From: Streptomyces sp. Alt3
GTDB taxonomy: Bacteria; Actinomycetota; Actinomycetes; Streptomycetales; Streptomycetaceae
DNA length: 64,000 nucleotides
Reading direction: 5' to 3'
Assembly (NCBI RefSeq): GCF_030719215.1
Contig: NZ_CP120983.1
Coordinates: 2,604,001-2,668,000 of the forward strand
Shown here: piece after piece, positions 33,647 to 43,069 of the stretch
Numbering within the stretch: the stretch's first letter is position 1
Layout: every line of letters begins with the position of its first letter
The notes under the pieces: generated by a model
Databases searched by the model: none
Told to the model about the DNA's origin: nothing
What the model saw: the letters and a program-made list of their open reading frames with translations, nothing else
Position numbers and translations under genes: made by a program

Positions 33647-36001
33647 ATGCGCCTGCCCCGTACCCGCCCCCGCAGCCTGGCCGGCCAGCTGTTCGCGATG
33701 CAGGCCCTGCTCGTGGCCGCGGTCGTGGCCGGGTGTGCCTTCTTCGCGTACGCGTCCGGCCGGTCCCAGGCCGAGGAGACCGCGGCCCGCCAGGTGCGGG
33801 CGGCCGCGCTCGCCATGGCCGGATCGCCGTCGGTGCGGGAGGCGATCCGTACCCCGGACCCGTCCGCCGTACTCCAGCCGTACGCGGAGCGGGTCCGCGC
33901 GGACACCGGGATCGCCTTCGTCACGATCATGGATCCGGACGGGGTCCGCTGGACCCATCCCGACCCCTCCCAGATCGGCAGGAGCTTCATCGGGCACACC
34001 GAGCGCGCCCTGCTCGGCGAGACGTTCGAGGAGACCTACACCGGCACGCTCGGCCCCTCGATACGTGTGGTCACGCCCGTCCGCGACGGGGACAGGATCG
34101 TCGGCCTGGTCAGCGCGGGCATCACCGTCGAGCGGGTGTCCACACAGGTACGCGAGCAGCTCGGCGCCCTGGGGACGGCGGCGGGCGTGGCGCTGGCGCT
34201 CGGGGCGCTGGGTACGTACGTGATCAACGCCCGGCTGCGGCGGCACACCCACGGGATGAACGCCCGGGAGCTGAGCCGTATGCACACCTACCACGAGGCG
34301 ACCCTGCACGCGGTGCGTGAGGGGCTGCTGATGCTGGACGGGCAGCGCAGGGTCGCCCTGATCAACGACGCGGGCCGGGAGCTGCTGGGGCTGGCACCGG
34401 GTTCGGTCGGGCGCCGGGTCGACCAGCTCTCGTTGCCCGCGCCGCTGACCGGGGCGCTCCTGGCCTCGGAGCCGCGGGTGGACGAGGTCCACCTGACGGC
34501 GGACCGGGTGATCGTCGTCAACACCAGTCCGGTGGTGGGTGGTGAGCGGCGCGGCACGGTCGTGACGCTGCGGGACCACACGGAGCTGCAGGCCCTGTCG
34601 GGCGAGCTCGACTCGGAGCGTGGCTTCACGCAGGCGCTGCGTTCACAGGCGCACGAGGCGGCGAACCGGCTGCACACCGTGGTCTCGCTGATCGAGCTGG
34701 GCCGCGTCGAGGAGGCCGTGGACTTCGCGACGGCGGAGCTGGAGCTCGCCCAGGTCCTCACGGACCGGGTGGTGGGCGCGGTCGCCGAACCGGTCCTCGC
34801 GGCCCTGCTGCTCGGCAAGGCGGCGCAGGCGCACGAGCGCGGTGTGGAGCTGGTGCTCGCCGAGGACAGCCTGATCGACGACGGGGCCCTGCCCCGCTCA
34901 CTGGCGCCGCGTGACCTGGTGACGATCCTCGGGAACCTGATCGACAACGCGGTGGACGCCGCGTCCGAGACGGCGACGGGCGACGCCGGCGGCTCCGTCC
35001 CCGCGCAGCGGACCCCGGCACGTGCCCTGGTCACCGTGACCGCGCGGACCGAGTCCGGCGAGCTGCTGCTGCGGGTGGCGGACACCGGTGCCGGGATCGG
35101 CCCGGACGACGCGGACGAGGTGTTCCGGCGCGGCTGGACCACCCACGGCACGGGTCGCGGCCTCGGCCTGGCGCTCGTGCGGCAGGCGGTCCACCGCAAC
35201 GGCGGGGAGGTGACGCTGGACCGGGCTCCGGGCGGCGGCGCGGAGTTCACGGTGCGGCTGCCCCGGCCGGCCGCACGGCGGCGGTGGTGGCACCGTGATC
35301 CGGGTGCTGGTCGTGGAGGACGACCCGGTGGCGGCGGACGCGCACCAGCTGTACGTGGGCCGGGTGCCGGGCTTCGAGGTCGCCGCCGTCGCCCACTCGC
35401 GGGCGGAGGCCGTACGGGCGCTGGACCGGACGGAGGTCGACCTGCTGCTGCTCGACCTCTACCTGCCCGACGGGCACGGTCTGCAGCTGCTGCGTTCGCT
35501 GAGGGCGGCCGGTCACGGTGCCGACGTCATCGCGGTGACGTCGGCGCGCGACCTGGCGGTGGTGCGGGAGGGCGTGTCGCTCGGCGTCGTGCAGTACGTC
35601 CTGAAGCCGTTCACCTATCCCACGCTGAGGGACCGTCTCGTGCGGTACGCCGAGTTCCGGGCGGCGGCGGGCGAGGCGAGCGGCCAGGAGGAGGTGGACC
35701 GGGCGCTGGGCGCGCTGCGGGTGGCCGACCCGGTCATGCTGCCCAAGGGGCTGAGCGGCCCGACGCTGGAGGCGGTGACCCGCGCCCTGCGGGAGGCACC
35801 GGACGGGGTGACCGCGGCGGCCGCCGGGGAGGGGCTGGGGATCTCCCGGATCACCGCCCGGCGCTATCTGGAGCACCTGGTGACGGTCGGCCGGGCCGGG
35901 CGGCGCCCGAGCTACGGCCAGGTCGGCCGGCCCGAGCTGCACTACCACTGGGTGGCCGAAACCCGCTGATGGTCCTGTGCGCCACCCGGGAGCAGCCCTA
36001 G
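33647..36001 (+). CDS. CitA/DcuS-type sensor histidine kinase; frame overruns the response-regulator gene
   Basis: The ATG at 33647 has GGGGGG close upstream. A first membrane helix (about 17-38) is followed by an extracellular PAS-like sensor to about 175 (RADTGIAFVTIMDPDGVRWTHP), a second helix, a cytoplasmic PAS (about 210-310), the His phosphoacceptor in SQAHEAANRLHTVVSLIELG, and an ATPase with N box NLIDNAVDA and G boxes DTGAGIG and GRGLGLALV. The kinase proper ends near residue 545 (about 35285). The frame has no stop until 36001 and would encode about 235 extra Gly/Arg-rich residues across the next gene. A one-base error or lost stop near 35270 is likely. The signal is probably citrate or C4-dicarboxylate. 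Confidence 0.8.
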   Translation: MRLPRTRPRSLAGQLFAMQALLVAAVVAGCAFFAYASGRSQAEETAARQVRAAALAMAGSPSVREAIRTPDPSAVLQPYAERVRADTGIAFVTIMDPDGVRWTHPDPSQIGRSFIGHTERALLGETFEETYTGTLGPSIRVVTPVRDGDRIVGLVSAGITVERVSTQVREQLGALGTAAGVALALGALGTYVINARLRRHTHGMNARELSRMHTYHEATLHAVREGLLMLDGQRRVALINDAGRELLGLAPGSVGRRVDQLSLPAPLTGALLASEPRVDEVHLTADRVIVVNTSPVVGGERRGTVVTLRDHTELQALSGELDSERGFTQALRSQAHEAANRLHTVVSLIELGRVEEAVDFATAELELAQVLTDRVVGAVAEPVLAALLLGKAAQAHERGVELVLAEDSLIDDGALPRSLAPRDLVTILGNLIDNAVDAASETATGDAGGSVPAQRTPARALVTVTARTESGELLLRVADTGAGIGPDDADEVFRRGWTTHGTGRGLGLALVRQAVHRNGGEVTLDRAPGGGAEFTVRLPRPAARRRWWHRDPGAGRGGRPGGGGRAPAVRGPGAGLRGRRRRPLAGGGRTGAGPDGGRPAAARPLPARRARSAAAAFAEGGRSRCRRHRGDVGARPGGGAGGRVARRRAVRPEAVHLSHAEGPSRAVRRVPGGGGRGERPGGGGPGAGRAAGGRPGHAAQGAERPDAGGGDPRPAGGTGRGDRGGRRGGAGDLPDHRPALSGAPGDGRPGRAAPELRPGRPARAALPLGGRNPLMVLCATREQP
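35295..35969 (+). CDS. CitB-type response regulator
   Basis: 224 residues from a GTG lying inside the open frame of the kinase. The receiver domain spans 1-120, with acidic pair EDD, phosphoacceptor Asp54 in LLLDLYLPDGHG, the Ser/Thr of VTSARD and Lys in VLKPFTY. A C-terminal winged helix follows (LSGPTLEAVTRALREAPDG, then GLGISRITARRYLEHLV), the DcuR/CitB arrangement. It is likely to activate the divergent dctA gene. Normally such a gene overlaps the kinase stop by a few bases; here the overlap is complete. Confidence 0.9.
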   Translation: MIRVLVVEDDPVAADAHQLYVGRVPGFEVAAVAHSRAEAVRALDRTEVDLLLLDLYLPDGHGLQLLRSLRAAGHGADVIAVTSARDLAVVREGVSLGVVQYVLKPFTYPTLRDRLVRYAEFRAAAGEASGQEEVDRALGALRVADPVMLPKGLSGPTLEAVTRALREAPDGVTAAAAGEGLGISRITARRYLEHLVTVGRAGRRPSYGQVGRPELHYHWVAETR

Positions 36002-36074
36002 GAGGATCATACGAAGGGTGAACTGATAGGAACAGCCTGTAGCCAGGCGGTTCGCAGCCTTCTACGGTGGGGCC

Positions 36075-36758
36075 GTGCACCCCACCCCGCCCTTCAACGC
36101 CCCCGCCGCGCGACGCCTCCGCGAGGCTCTGGGAATGGCTCCCGGACATGTTGCGTACGGGCTCGGCGCCCAGTACGGCATGCGTGTCACGGCCGAGACC
36201 GTGATGGCCTGGGAGCGCGGAACGGCCCTGCCCGGCGAACGCGAACTCATGGCGCTGGCCGGTGTGCTGTGGTGCGCGCCGGGCGATCTGCTGGCCGCCG
36301 CGAGCACCTTGCGCGAGCACCGCATCGCCCGGGACCTCGCCGTCGACGACCTGGCGCGGACACTGGGGATGACGGCCTCCGCCTACCAGCGGATCGAGGA
36401 GTCGGGCCGCTGGCGCGGCAACGAGCGCCAGGCCGTGGCGCTCTGCGACGCGCTGGACATGTCGGCGGCCCAGTTCCTGACGGCGACGGGCAGGAACGAG
36501 GAGCTGGCGGGTCTGCTGACACGGGCGGTCACGACCCGCTGGCAGGCCTACGTGCGGCCGGTGGACAAGCTCGTGCCGCTGGACCGGATCCTGGTCCAGA
36601 ACGTGCTGGAGCAACTGCACGCCGACTACCAGGCCCTGATGGTCTCCACCCTGAGCTGGAACACCACGGGCCGGGACCGTGCGGGGACGGCGGGCGAGGA
36701 GGGGCGGGAGTTCCTGGACCGGGTGGTGGAGGAGTTCTGGCGGACCGCGGGCATCTGA
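36075..36758 (+). CDS. Helix-turn-helix (XRE-like) DNA-binding protein with two HTH segments
   Basis: 227 residues from a GTG with GGTGGGG upstream. The first helix-turn-helix, about residues 10-70 (LREALGMAPGHVAYGLGAQYGMRVTAETVMAWERG), and the second, about 75-140 (LAVDDLARTLGMTASAYQRIEESGRW), are separate DNA-binding-like repeats. The C-terminal helical part has no assigned function. Streptomyces carry one such conserved protein, usually near glycolytic genes, but the target is unknown to me. It converges on pfkA. Confidence 0.8.
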   Translation: MHPTPPFNAPAARRLREALGMAPGHVAYGLGAQYGMRVTAETVMAWERGTALPGERELMALAGVLWCAPGDLLAAASTLREHRIARDLAVDDLARTLGMTASAYQRIEESGRWRGNERQAVALCDALDMSAAQFLTATGRNEELAGLLTRAVTTRWQAYVRPVDKLVPLDRILVQNVLEQLHADYQALMVSTLSWNTTGRDRAGTAGEEGREFLDRVVEEFWRTAGI

Positions 36759-36883
36759 GCCGCGCGGCTCCCGGAACGTCCACGGGGCGACGGCAGCGGC
36801 CCTGAACGTCCACCGGGCGACGGCAGCGGCCCCGGCCGTCCACGGGGGACCGCCGGGGCCGCACACACTGTCGGGCGGGGCCT

Positions 36884-37909
36884 CTAGAAGACCGACTCGG
36901 CCTCGTACATCCGGTCGCTGGGGACCGTCTTCAGACGGGTCACGGCGTCCGCCAGCGGGGCCATCACGATCTCGGTGCCGCGCAGCGCCGTCATCCGGCC
37001 GAAGTCGCCGCGGTGCACCGCCTCCACGGCGTTCCACCCGAAGCGGGTCGCGAGCACACGGTCGTACGCCGTCGGCGTGCCGCCGCGCTGGACATGCCCG
37101 AGAATGACCGGCCGGGCCTCCTTGCCGAGGCGCAGCTCCAGTTCGGCGGCGAGGCGGTTGCCGATGCCCTGGAACCGCTCGTGGCCGAACTGGTCGATCT
37201 CACCCTTGGCGTACGGCATGGAGCCCTCGGCAGGGTGGGCTCCCTCCGCGACGCAGATGACGGCGAATTTCTTGCCGCGCGCGAAGCGTTCCTCGACCAT
37301 CTTGACCAGGTCGTCGACCTGGAAGTGGCGCTCCGGCAGGCAGATGCCGTGGGCACCGCCGGCCATGCCGGACTCCAGGGCGATCCAGCCCGCGTGCCGG
37401 CCCATGACCTCGACGACCATCACGCGCTGATGCGATTCGGCGGTGGTCTTGAGACGGTCTATGGCCTCGGTCGCGACACCCACGGCGGTGTCGAAGCCGA
37501 AGGTCCGGTCGGTGGCGGAGATGTCGTTGTCGATGGTCTTCGGGACGCCGACGACCGGCATCCCCGCGTCGGACAGCATGCGGGCCGCGGTGAGCGTGCC
37601 CTCGCCGCCGATCGGGATCAGCGCGTCGATGCCGTAGCGGGTGGAGAGTTCCGCGCAGTGCTCGGCGGCCTCGCGCAGCCGGTCGCGCTCCAGCCGGGCC
37701 GAGCCGAGGATCGTGCCGCCGCGGGCCAGGATGCCGCTGACCGCGTTGAGGTCGAGGGGCCGGAAGTGGCCGTCGAGCAGCCCCTTGAAGCCGTCCTCGA
37801 AGCCGATGACCTCGTCGCCGTGGCCCACCACGGCGCGGTGCACGACCGACCGGATCACAGCGTTCAGGCCTGGGCAGTCGCCGCCTGCGGTGAGAATTCC
37901 GATGCGCAT
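36884..37909 (-). CDS. pfkA: ATP-dependent 6-phosphofructokinase
   Basis: 341 residues. The start at 37909 (MRIGILTAGGDCPGLNAVIR) is the conserved family N-terminus; 29 in-frame codons upstream are not conserved. It phosphorylates fructose-6-phosphate in glycolysis. The GGEGT motif keeps Gly at the position equivalent to E. coli Gly104, which marks ATP rather than pyrophosphate use. PKTIDND, MGRHAGWIA and HVQRGGTPTAYDR are all present. It diverges from pta-ackA, grouping glycolysis with acetate overflow. Streptomyces carry several PfkA paralogues. Confidence 0.96.
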   Translation of the reverse strand: MRIGILTAGGDCPGLNAVIRSVVHRAVVGHGDEVIGFEDGFKGLLDGHFRPLDLNAVSGILARGGTILGSARLERDRLREAAEHCAELSTRYGIDALIPIGGEGTLTAARMLSDAGMPVVGVPKTIDNDISATDRTFGFDTAVGVATEAIDRLKTTAESHQRVMVVEVMGRHAGWIALESGMAGGAHGICLPERHFQVDDLVKMVEERFARGKKFAVICVAEGAHPAEGSMPYAKGEIDQFGHERFQGIGNRLAAELELRLGKEARPVILGHVQRGGTPTAYDRVLATRFGWNAVEAVHRGDFGRMTALRGTEIVMAPLADAVTRLKTVPSDRMYEAESVF

Positions 37910-38152
37910 CCTGCTCTGTCTCCTGCTCGCTAGTGACATGCGTTCCGGGGGCCCGTCGACAAACCCCCGTACCGTGAGCCATGACGATTGTCCCACGCCC
38001 GGCCGGGCGCTCGCGCTTCCGGCTCAACGGGCAGGGGCCCTGCGGGGGCCGGAAGCGACCCGTTCCGGGCACTTCGCCCGGCGGGCGGCATACCTGCCCC
38101 GCTAGGTATCGTCAAGAGGACAAGTCCAGCCGAACACGACGGGAGACCACGC

Positions 38153-40225
38153 GTGACGCGCAGCGTGTACGTGACCGGGATCGACCGGGGAGACGGCCGC
38201 CAGGTCGTCGATCTGGGAGTCATGGAGCTACTGACGCGTCAGGTCGACCGGGTCGGCGTCTTCCGGCCGCTCGTCCACGACGGGCCGGACCGCCTGTTCG
38301 AGCTGCTGCGGGCCCGCTACCGGCTCTCGCAGAGCGCGGAGACCGTCTTCGGGCTGGACTACCAGGAGGCCTCCGCGGTCCAGGCGGAGAAGGGAACCGA
38401 CGAGCTGGTGTCCCTGCTCGTCGAACGCTTCCACCAGGTGGCGCGCGACTACGAGGTCGTCCTCGTCCTCGGCAGCGACTTCGCCGCCACCCAGCTGCCC
38501 GACGAACTGGCCCTGAACGCCAGGCTGGCCAACGAGTTCGGCTCCTCGGTGATCACGGTGGTCGGGGGCAAGGACCAGGACGCCGGATCCGTGCGGGCCG
38601 AGACCCGCAACGCCTACCGCGCGTACGCCGGTCTCGGCTGCGACGTCCTGGCCATGGTCGTGAACCGGGTGGCCTCCGAGGACCGCTCGGACATCGCCGA
38701 ACGGCTGCGGACACAGCTCCCCGTCCCCTGCTCGGTGCTGCCGGACGACCCCGCGCTCTCCGCGCCCACCGTCGCCCAGATCACCACCGCACTCGGCGGA
38801 ACGGTTCTGCTCGGCGACGACTCGGGGCTGGCCCGGGACGCGCTGGACTTCGTGTTCGGCGGGGCCATGCTGCCGAACCTCCTGAAGGCCCTGACCCCGG
38901 GCTGCATGGTGGTCACCCCCGGCGACCGCGCGGACCTCGTCATCGGTTCGCTCGCCGCGCACAGCGCCGGCACCCCGCCCATCGCGGGCGTCCTGCTGAC
39001 GCTGAACGAGCGCCCCGGCGAGGAGATACTCCGGCTGGCGGCCCGCCTCGCACCGGGCACCCCGGTCATCGCGGTGGCCGGCGGATCCTTCCCCACCGCG
39101 GGTGAACTCTTCGCGTTGGAAGGCAAGTTGAATGCGGCGACGCCACGGAAGGCGGAGACCGCCCTCGGCCTCTTCGAGCGCCACGTGGACACCGGCGCCC
39201 TGCTGGAACGGATCTCGGTGGCCCGCAGCGGCAGGGTCACCCCGATGATGTTCGAGCACGAGCTGCTGGAGCAGGCCCGCTCCGACCGGCGCCGGGTCGT
39301 CCTGCCCGAGGGCACCGAGGAGCGTGTCCTGCGGGCCGCGGACGTGCTGCTCCGCCGGGACGTATGCGACCTGACCCTGCTCGGGGACACCGACGTCATC
39401 CGCAAGAAGGCCGCCGACCTGGGCATCGACCTCGCCGGGACCCATGTCGTCGACCCGCAGACCTCCGAGCTGCGCCAAGGCTTCGCCGAGCGGTACGCCG
39501 CGCTGCGCGCGCACCGCGGGGTGACGGTGGAGCTGGCGTACGACGTCGTCTCCGACGTCAACTACTTCGGCACGCTGATGGTCCAGGAGGGCCTGGCCGA
39601 CGGCATGGTGTCCGGCTCGGTGCACTCCACGGCGGCCACCATCCGGCCGGCGTTCGAGATCATCAAGACGAAGCCCGAGGCCTCCATCGTCTCGTCGGTG
39701 TTCTTCATGTGCCTCGCGGACAAGGTGCTGGTCTACGGCGACTGCGCGGTCAACCCGGATCCGGACGCGGAGCAGCTGGCGGACATCGCGGTCCAGTCGG
39801 CGGTCACCGCGTCCCGCTTCGGCGTGGATCCCCGGATCGCGATGCTCTCGTACTCGACGGGGACCTCGGGCACGGGCGCGGACGTCGACAAGGTGCGGGA
39901 GGCCACCGAGCGGGTACGCGCCTCCCGGCCGGACCTGAGGATCGAGGGTCCGATCCAGTACGACGCGGCGGTCGAGCCGTCCGTCGCCGCGACCAAGCTG
40001 CCGGCGTCGGAGGTGGCGGGCCGGGCGACCGTGCTGATCTTCCCCGACCTCAACACCGGCAACAACACCTACAAGGCGGTCCAGCGTTCGGCGGGCGCGG
40101 TCGCGGTCGGCCCGGTGCTGCAGGGGCTGCGCAAGCCGGTCAACGACCTGTCCCGCGGCGCGCTGGTCCAGGACATCGTCAACACGGTGGCCATCACGGC
40201 GATCCAGGCGCAGAGCGAGGAATGA
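38153..40225 (+). CDS. pta: Phosphate acetyltransferase
   Basis: Interconverts acetyl-CoA and acetyl-phosphate. 690 residues from the GTG at 38153 (VTRSVYVTGIDRGDGRQVVDLG) with GGGAG eight bases upstream; a longer in-frame ATG at 37988 lies in non-conserved sequence. Residues 1-230 are the P-loop-like N-domain, about 235-340 a DRTGG domain, and about 370-690 the PTA_PTB catalytic domain (MMFEHELLEQARSDRRRVVLPEGTEERVLRAA, YSTGTSGTGADVDKV, IQYDAAVEPSVAA, FPDLNTGNNTYKA). The stop overlaps the ackA start. Confidence 0.95.
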   Translation: MTRSVYVTGIDRGDGRQVVDLGVMELLTRQVDRVGVFRPLVHDGPDRLFELLRARYRLSQSAETVFGLDYQEASAVQAEKGTDELVSLLVERFHQVARDYEVVLVLGSDFAATQLPDELALNARLANEFGSSVITVVGGKDQDAGSVRAETRNAYRAYAGLGCDVLAMVVNRVASEDRSDIAERLRTQLPVPCSVLPDDPALSAPTVAQITTALGGTVLLGDDSGLARDALDFVFGGAMLPNLLKALTPGCMVVTPGDRADLVIGSLAAHSAGTPPIAGVLLTLNERPGEEILRLAARLAPGTPVIAVAGGSFPTAGELFALEGKLNAATPRKAETALGLFERHVDTGALLERISVARSGRVTPMMFEHELLEQARSDRRRVVLPEGTEERVLRAADVLLRRDVCDLTLLGDTDVIRKKAADLGIDLAGTHVVDPQTSELRQGFAERYAALRAHRGVTVELAYDVVSDVNYFGTLMVQEGLADGMVSGSVHSTAATIRPAFEIIKTKPEASIVSSVFFMCLADKVLVYGDCAVNPDPDAEQLADIAVQSAVTASRFGVDPRIAMLSYSTGTSGTGADVDKVREATERVRASRPDLRIEGPIQYDAAVEPSVAATKLPASEVAGRATVLIFPDLNTGNNTYKAVQRSAGAVAVGPVLQGLRKPVNDLSRGALVQDIVNTVAITAIQAQSEE

Positions 40226-41472
40226 CCGCCATGACCACCGACCCGACCAGCGGAGGTTCCCGCTCCATGAATGACGCCCACCGCGTGCTCGTGCTCAATT
40301 CCGGCTCCTCGTCGGTGAAGTACCAGCTGCTGGACATGCGCGACCGGTCGAGGCTGGCCACCGGCCTCGTCGAGCGGATCGGCGAGTCGTCGTCCCGGCT
40401 GGTGCACACCCCGCTCAAGGGCGGGGAGCCCCGCGAGCGCACGGGCAGGATCGCCGACCACGAGGAGGCCCTGAAGGCCGCGGCCGAGGAGCTGGCAGCC
40501 GACGGGCTGGGCCTCGACTCCCCCGAGCTGGCGGCGATCGGCCACCGGGTGGTGCACGGCGGGCTGAAGTTCAGCGAGCCCACCGTGGTCACCGACGAGG
40601 TGCTGAAGGAGATCGAGCGGCTCGTCCCGGTGGCTCCGCTGCACAACCCGGCGAACATCACCGGCATCCGTACGGCGCAGGCGCTGCGCCCGGACCTTCC
40701 GCAGGTCGCGGTCTTCGACACGGCGTTCCACACGACGATGCCGGAGCACGCGGCGCGGTACGCGATCGACGTCGGGACCGCCGACGCGCACCGCATCCGC
40801 CGCTACGGCTTCCACGGCACCTCGCACGCGTACGTCTCGCGCAGGACGGCCGAGCTGCTGGGCCGGCCCGTCTCCGACGTGAACGTGATCGTGCTGCACC
40901 TGGGCAACGGCGCCTCGGCCTCTGCGGTGGCGGGCGGCCGCTGCGTGGAGACGTCCATGGGACTGACCCCCTTGGAGGGGCTGGTCATGGGTACGCGTTC
41001 GGGGGACATCGACCCGGCCGTCACCTTCCACCTGAAGCGGGTGGCGGGGATGTCGACGGACGAGATCGACGTCCTGCTCAACAAGAAGAGCGGCCTGGTC
41101 GGCCTCTGCGGCGACAACGACATGCGGGAGATCCGGCGCCGGGTGGACGAGGGCGACGAGCGCGCCACACTCGCGTTCGACATCTACATCCACCGGCTGA
41201 AGAAGTACATCGGCGCCTATTCGGCGGTCCTCGGCCGGGTGGACGCGGTGGTCTTCACGGCGGGGGTCGGGGAGAACTCGGCCCCGGTGCGGGAGGCTGC
41301 GCTCGCGGGGCTGGAGGGATTCGGCCTGGCCGTGGACCCGGACCGCAACGCCGTGCGGTCCGGCGAACCGAGGCTGATCTCGCCCGAGGACGCGCGGGTG
41401 GCGGTCGCCGTCGTGCCTACGGACGAGGAGCTGGAGATCGCGGGCCAGACCTTCGACCTGGTCCACAACTGA
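40222..41472 (+). CDS. ackA: Acetate kinase
   Basis: Acetyl-phosphate plus ADP to acetate plus ATP, reversible. The ATG at 40222 overlaps the pta stop (ATGA); a second ATG at 40267 (MNDAHRVLVLNSGSSSVKYQ) has a better GGAGG, so the product is 401-416 residues. Signatures are VLNSGSSSVKYQL, RRYGFHGTSHAYVS, LGNGASASAV, GTRSGDIDPA, and VFTAGVGENSAPVRE. The pta-ackA pair is the standard acetate overflow and acetyl-phosphate module. Acetyl-phosphate could also phosphorylate response regulators encoded nearby. Confidence 0.96.
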   Translation: MTAMTTDPTSGGSRSMNDAHRVLVLNSGSSSVKYQLLDMRDRSRLATGLVERIGESSSRLVHTPLKGGEPRERTGRIADHEEALKAAAEELAADGLGLDSPELAAIGHRVVHGGLKFSEPTVVTDEVLKEIERLVPVAPLHNPANITGIRTAQALRPDLPQVAVFDTAFHTTMPEHAARYAIDVGTADAHRIRRYGFHGTSHAYVSRRTAELLGRPVSDVNVIVLHLGNGASASAVAGGRCVETSMGLTPLEGLVMGTRSGDIDPAVTFHLKRVAGMSTDEIDVLLNKKSGLVGLCGDNDMREIRRRVDEGDERATLAFDIYIHRLKKYIGAYSAVLGRVDAVVFTAGVGENSAPVREAALAGLEGFGLAVDPDRNAVRSGEPRLISPEDARVAVAVVPTDEELEIAGQTFDLVHN

Positions 41473-41546
41473 GCGGACCCGCGCCCTTTTGTATCTTCCA
41501 CCAGACGGAATATTCCGCAGTGAAACAAACCGATAGGATCCGCCTC

Positions 41547-42974
41547 ATGCGCCGTTCCAAAATCGTCTGCACCCTCGGTCCCGCCGTCGACTCCCATGAG
41601 CAGCTCGTCGCTCTGATCGAGGCCGGCATGAGCGTGGCCCGTTTCAACTTCAGCCACGGTTCCCACGAGGAGCACCAAGGCCGTTACGACCGCGTCCGCA
41701 AGGCGGCCGCCGAGACCGGCCGCGCGGTCGGCGTGCTCGCCGACCTCCAAGGCCCCAAGATCCGTCTCGGGAAGTTCGCCGAGGGTCCTGTCGAGCTGGT
41801 CCGCGGGGACGAGTTCGTCATCACCTCCGAGGACGTCGCCGGCGACAAGTCGATCTGCGGCACCACCTACAAGGGGCTGCCCGGCGACGTCGCCAAGGGC
41901 GACCCGATCCTGATCAACGACGGCAACGTCGAACTGAAGGTCGTCTCGGTCGACGGCCCGCGGGTCACCACCATCGTCATCGAGGGCGGTGTCATCTCCG
42001 ACCACAAGGGGATCAACCTCCCCGGTGCGGCGGTCAACGTCCCCGCGCTGTCCGAGAAGGACGTCGAGGACCTGCGCTTCGCCCTGCGGATGGGCTGCGA
42101 CATGGTCGCGCTGTCCTTCGTCCGGGACGCCGAGGACGTCAAGGACGTGCACAAGGTGATGGACGAGGAGGGCCGCCGGGTCCCCGTCATCGCCAAGGTC
42201 GAGAAGCCGCAGGCCGTCGAGCACATGGAGGGCGTCGTCGCCGCCTTCGACGCCGTGATGGTCGCCCGCGGTGACCTCGCCGTCGAGTATCCGCTCGAGA
42301 AGGTCCCGATGGTGCAGAAGCGCCTCATCGAGCTCTGCCGCCGCAACGCCAAGCCGGTGATCGTGGCGACCCAGATGATGGAGTCGATGATCACCAACTC
42401 GCGGCCGACCCGCGCCGAGGCGTCCGACGTCGCCAACGCGATCCTGGACGGCGCGGACGCGGTCATGCTGTCGGCGGAGTCCTCGGTCGGCGCGTACCCG
42501 ATCGAGACGGTCAAGACGATGGCGAAGATCGTCGTCGCCGCCGAGGAGGAGCTCCTGTCCAAGGGCCTCCAGCCGCTGGTGCCGGGCAAGAAGCCCCGCA
42601 CCCAGGGTGGTTCGGTGGCCCGTGCGGCCTGCGAGATCGCGGACTTCCTGGACGGCAAGGCCCTCGTCGCCTTCACCAAGTCCGGTGACACCGCCCGCCG
42701 GCTCTCCCGCTACCGCACGGCGCAGCCGATCCTGGCCTTCACCACGGAGGAGTCCACCCGCAGCCAGCTCGCGCTGAGTTGGGGCGTCGAGTCCTACGTC
42801 GTGCCGCACGTGGACAACACGGACGCCATGGTCGACCTGGTGGACGCGGAGCTGCTGAAGCTGAACCGCTACAGCGACGGCGACACGATGGTCATCACGG
42901 CCGGTTCGCCCCCCGGCGTCCCCGGCACCACCAACATGGTCCGGGTGCACCACCTGAGCGGCGAGCGCGCCTGA
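41547..42974 (+). CDS. pyk: Pyruvate kinase
   Basis: Phosphoenolpyruvate plus ADP to pyruvate plus ATP. 475 residues from MRRSKIVCTLGPAVDS; AGGA lies nine bases upstream. An alternative GTG at 41520 adds nine poorly conserved residues. The substrate and Mg site MVARGDLAVE, the conserved Lys in VIAKVEKPQAV, and the motif RPTRAEASDVANAI are intact, and the C-terminal allosteric domain is full length. It ends at an unusually long terminator. Confidence 0.96.
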   Translation: MRRSKIVCTLGPAVDSHEQLVALIEAGMSVARFNFSHGSHEEHQGRYDRVRKAAAETGRAVGVLADLQGPKIRLGKFAEGPVELVRGDEFVITSEDVAGDKSICGTTYKGLPGDVAKGDPILINDGNVELKVVSVDGPRVTTIVIEGGVISDHKGINLPGAAVNVPALSEKDVEDLRFALRMGCDMVALSFVRDAEDVKDVHKVMDEEGRRVPVIAKVEKPQAVEHMEGVVAAFDAVMVARGDLAVEYPLEKVPMVQKRLIELCRRNAKPVIVATQMMESMITNSRPTRAEASDVANAILDGADAVMLSAESSVGAYPIETVKTMAKIVVAAEEELLSKGLQPLVPGKKPRTQGGSVARAACEIADFLDGKALVAFTKSGDTARRLSRYRTAQPILAFTTEESTRSQLALSWGVESYVVPHVDNTDAMVDLVDAELLKLNRYSDGDTMVITAGSPPGVPGTTNMVRVHHLSGERA

Positions 42975-42990
42975 CGCGTCGCACAGCCGT

Positions 42991-43046
42991 ACAACGGCCG
43001 TGGCCCGCACCCCCGTTCTCACGGGGGTGCGGGCCACGGCCGTTGT
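42991..43046. terminator. 26-bp perfect-stem bidirectional terminator after pyk
   Basis: Left arm starts ACAACGGCCGTGGCCCGCAC and pairs fully over 26 bases with a 4-nt TCTC loop. It lies between convergent pyk and the DUF6230-group gene. Confidence 0.92.
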
Positions 43047-43069
43047 GCGGCTCCCGGACAGGTCTGTGA

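Noticed and set aside
42991..43046. The long perfect hairpin after pyk as a possible mobile or small-RNA element
   Set aside because: It lies exactly between convergent stops with no flanking repeats, so a bidirectional terminator is the simplest reading.
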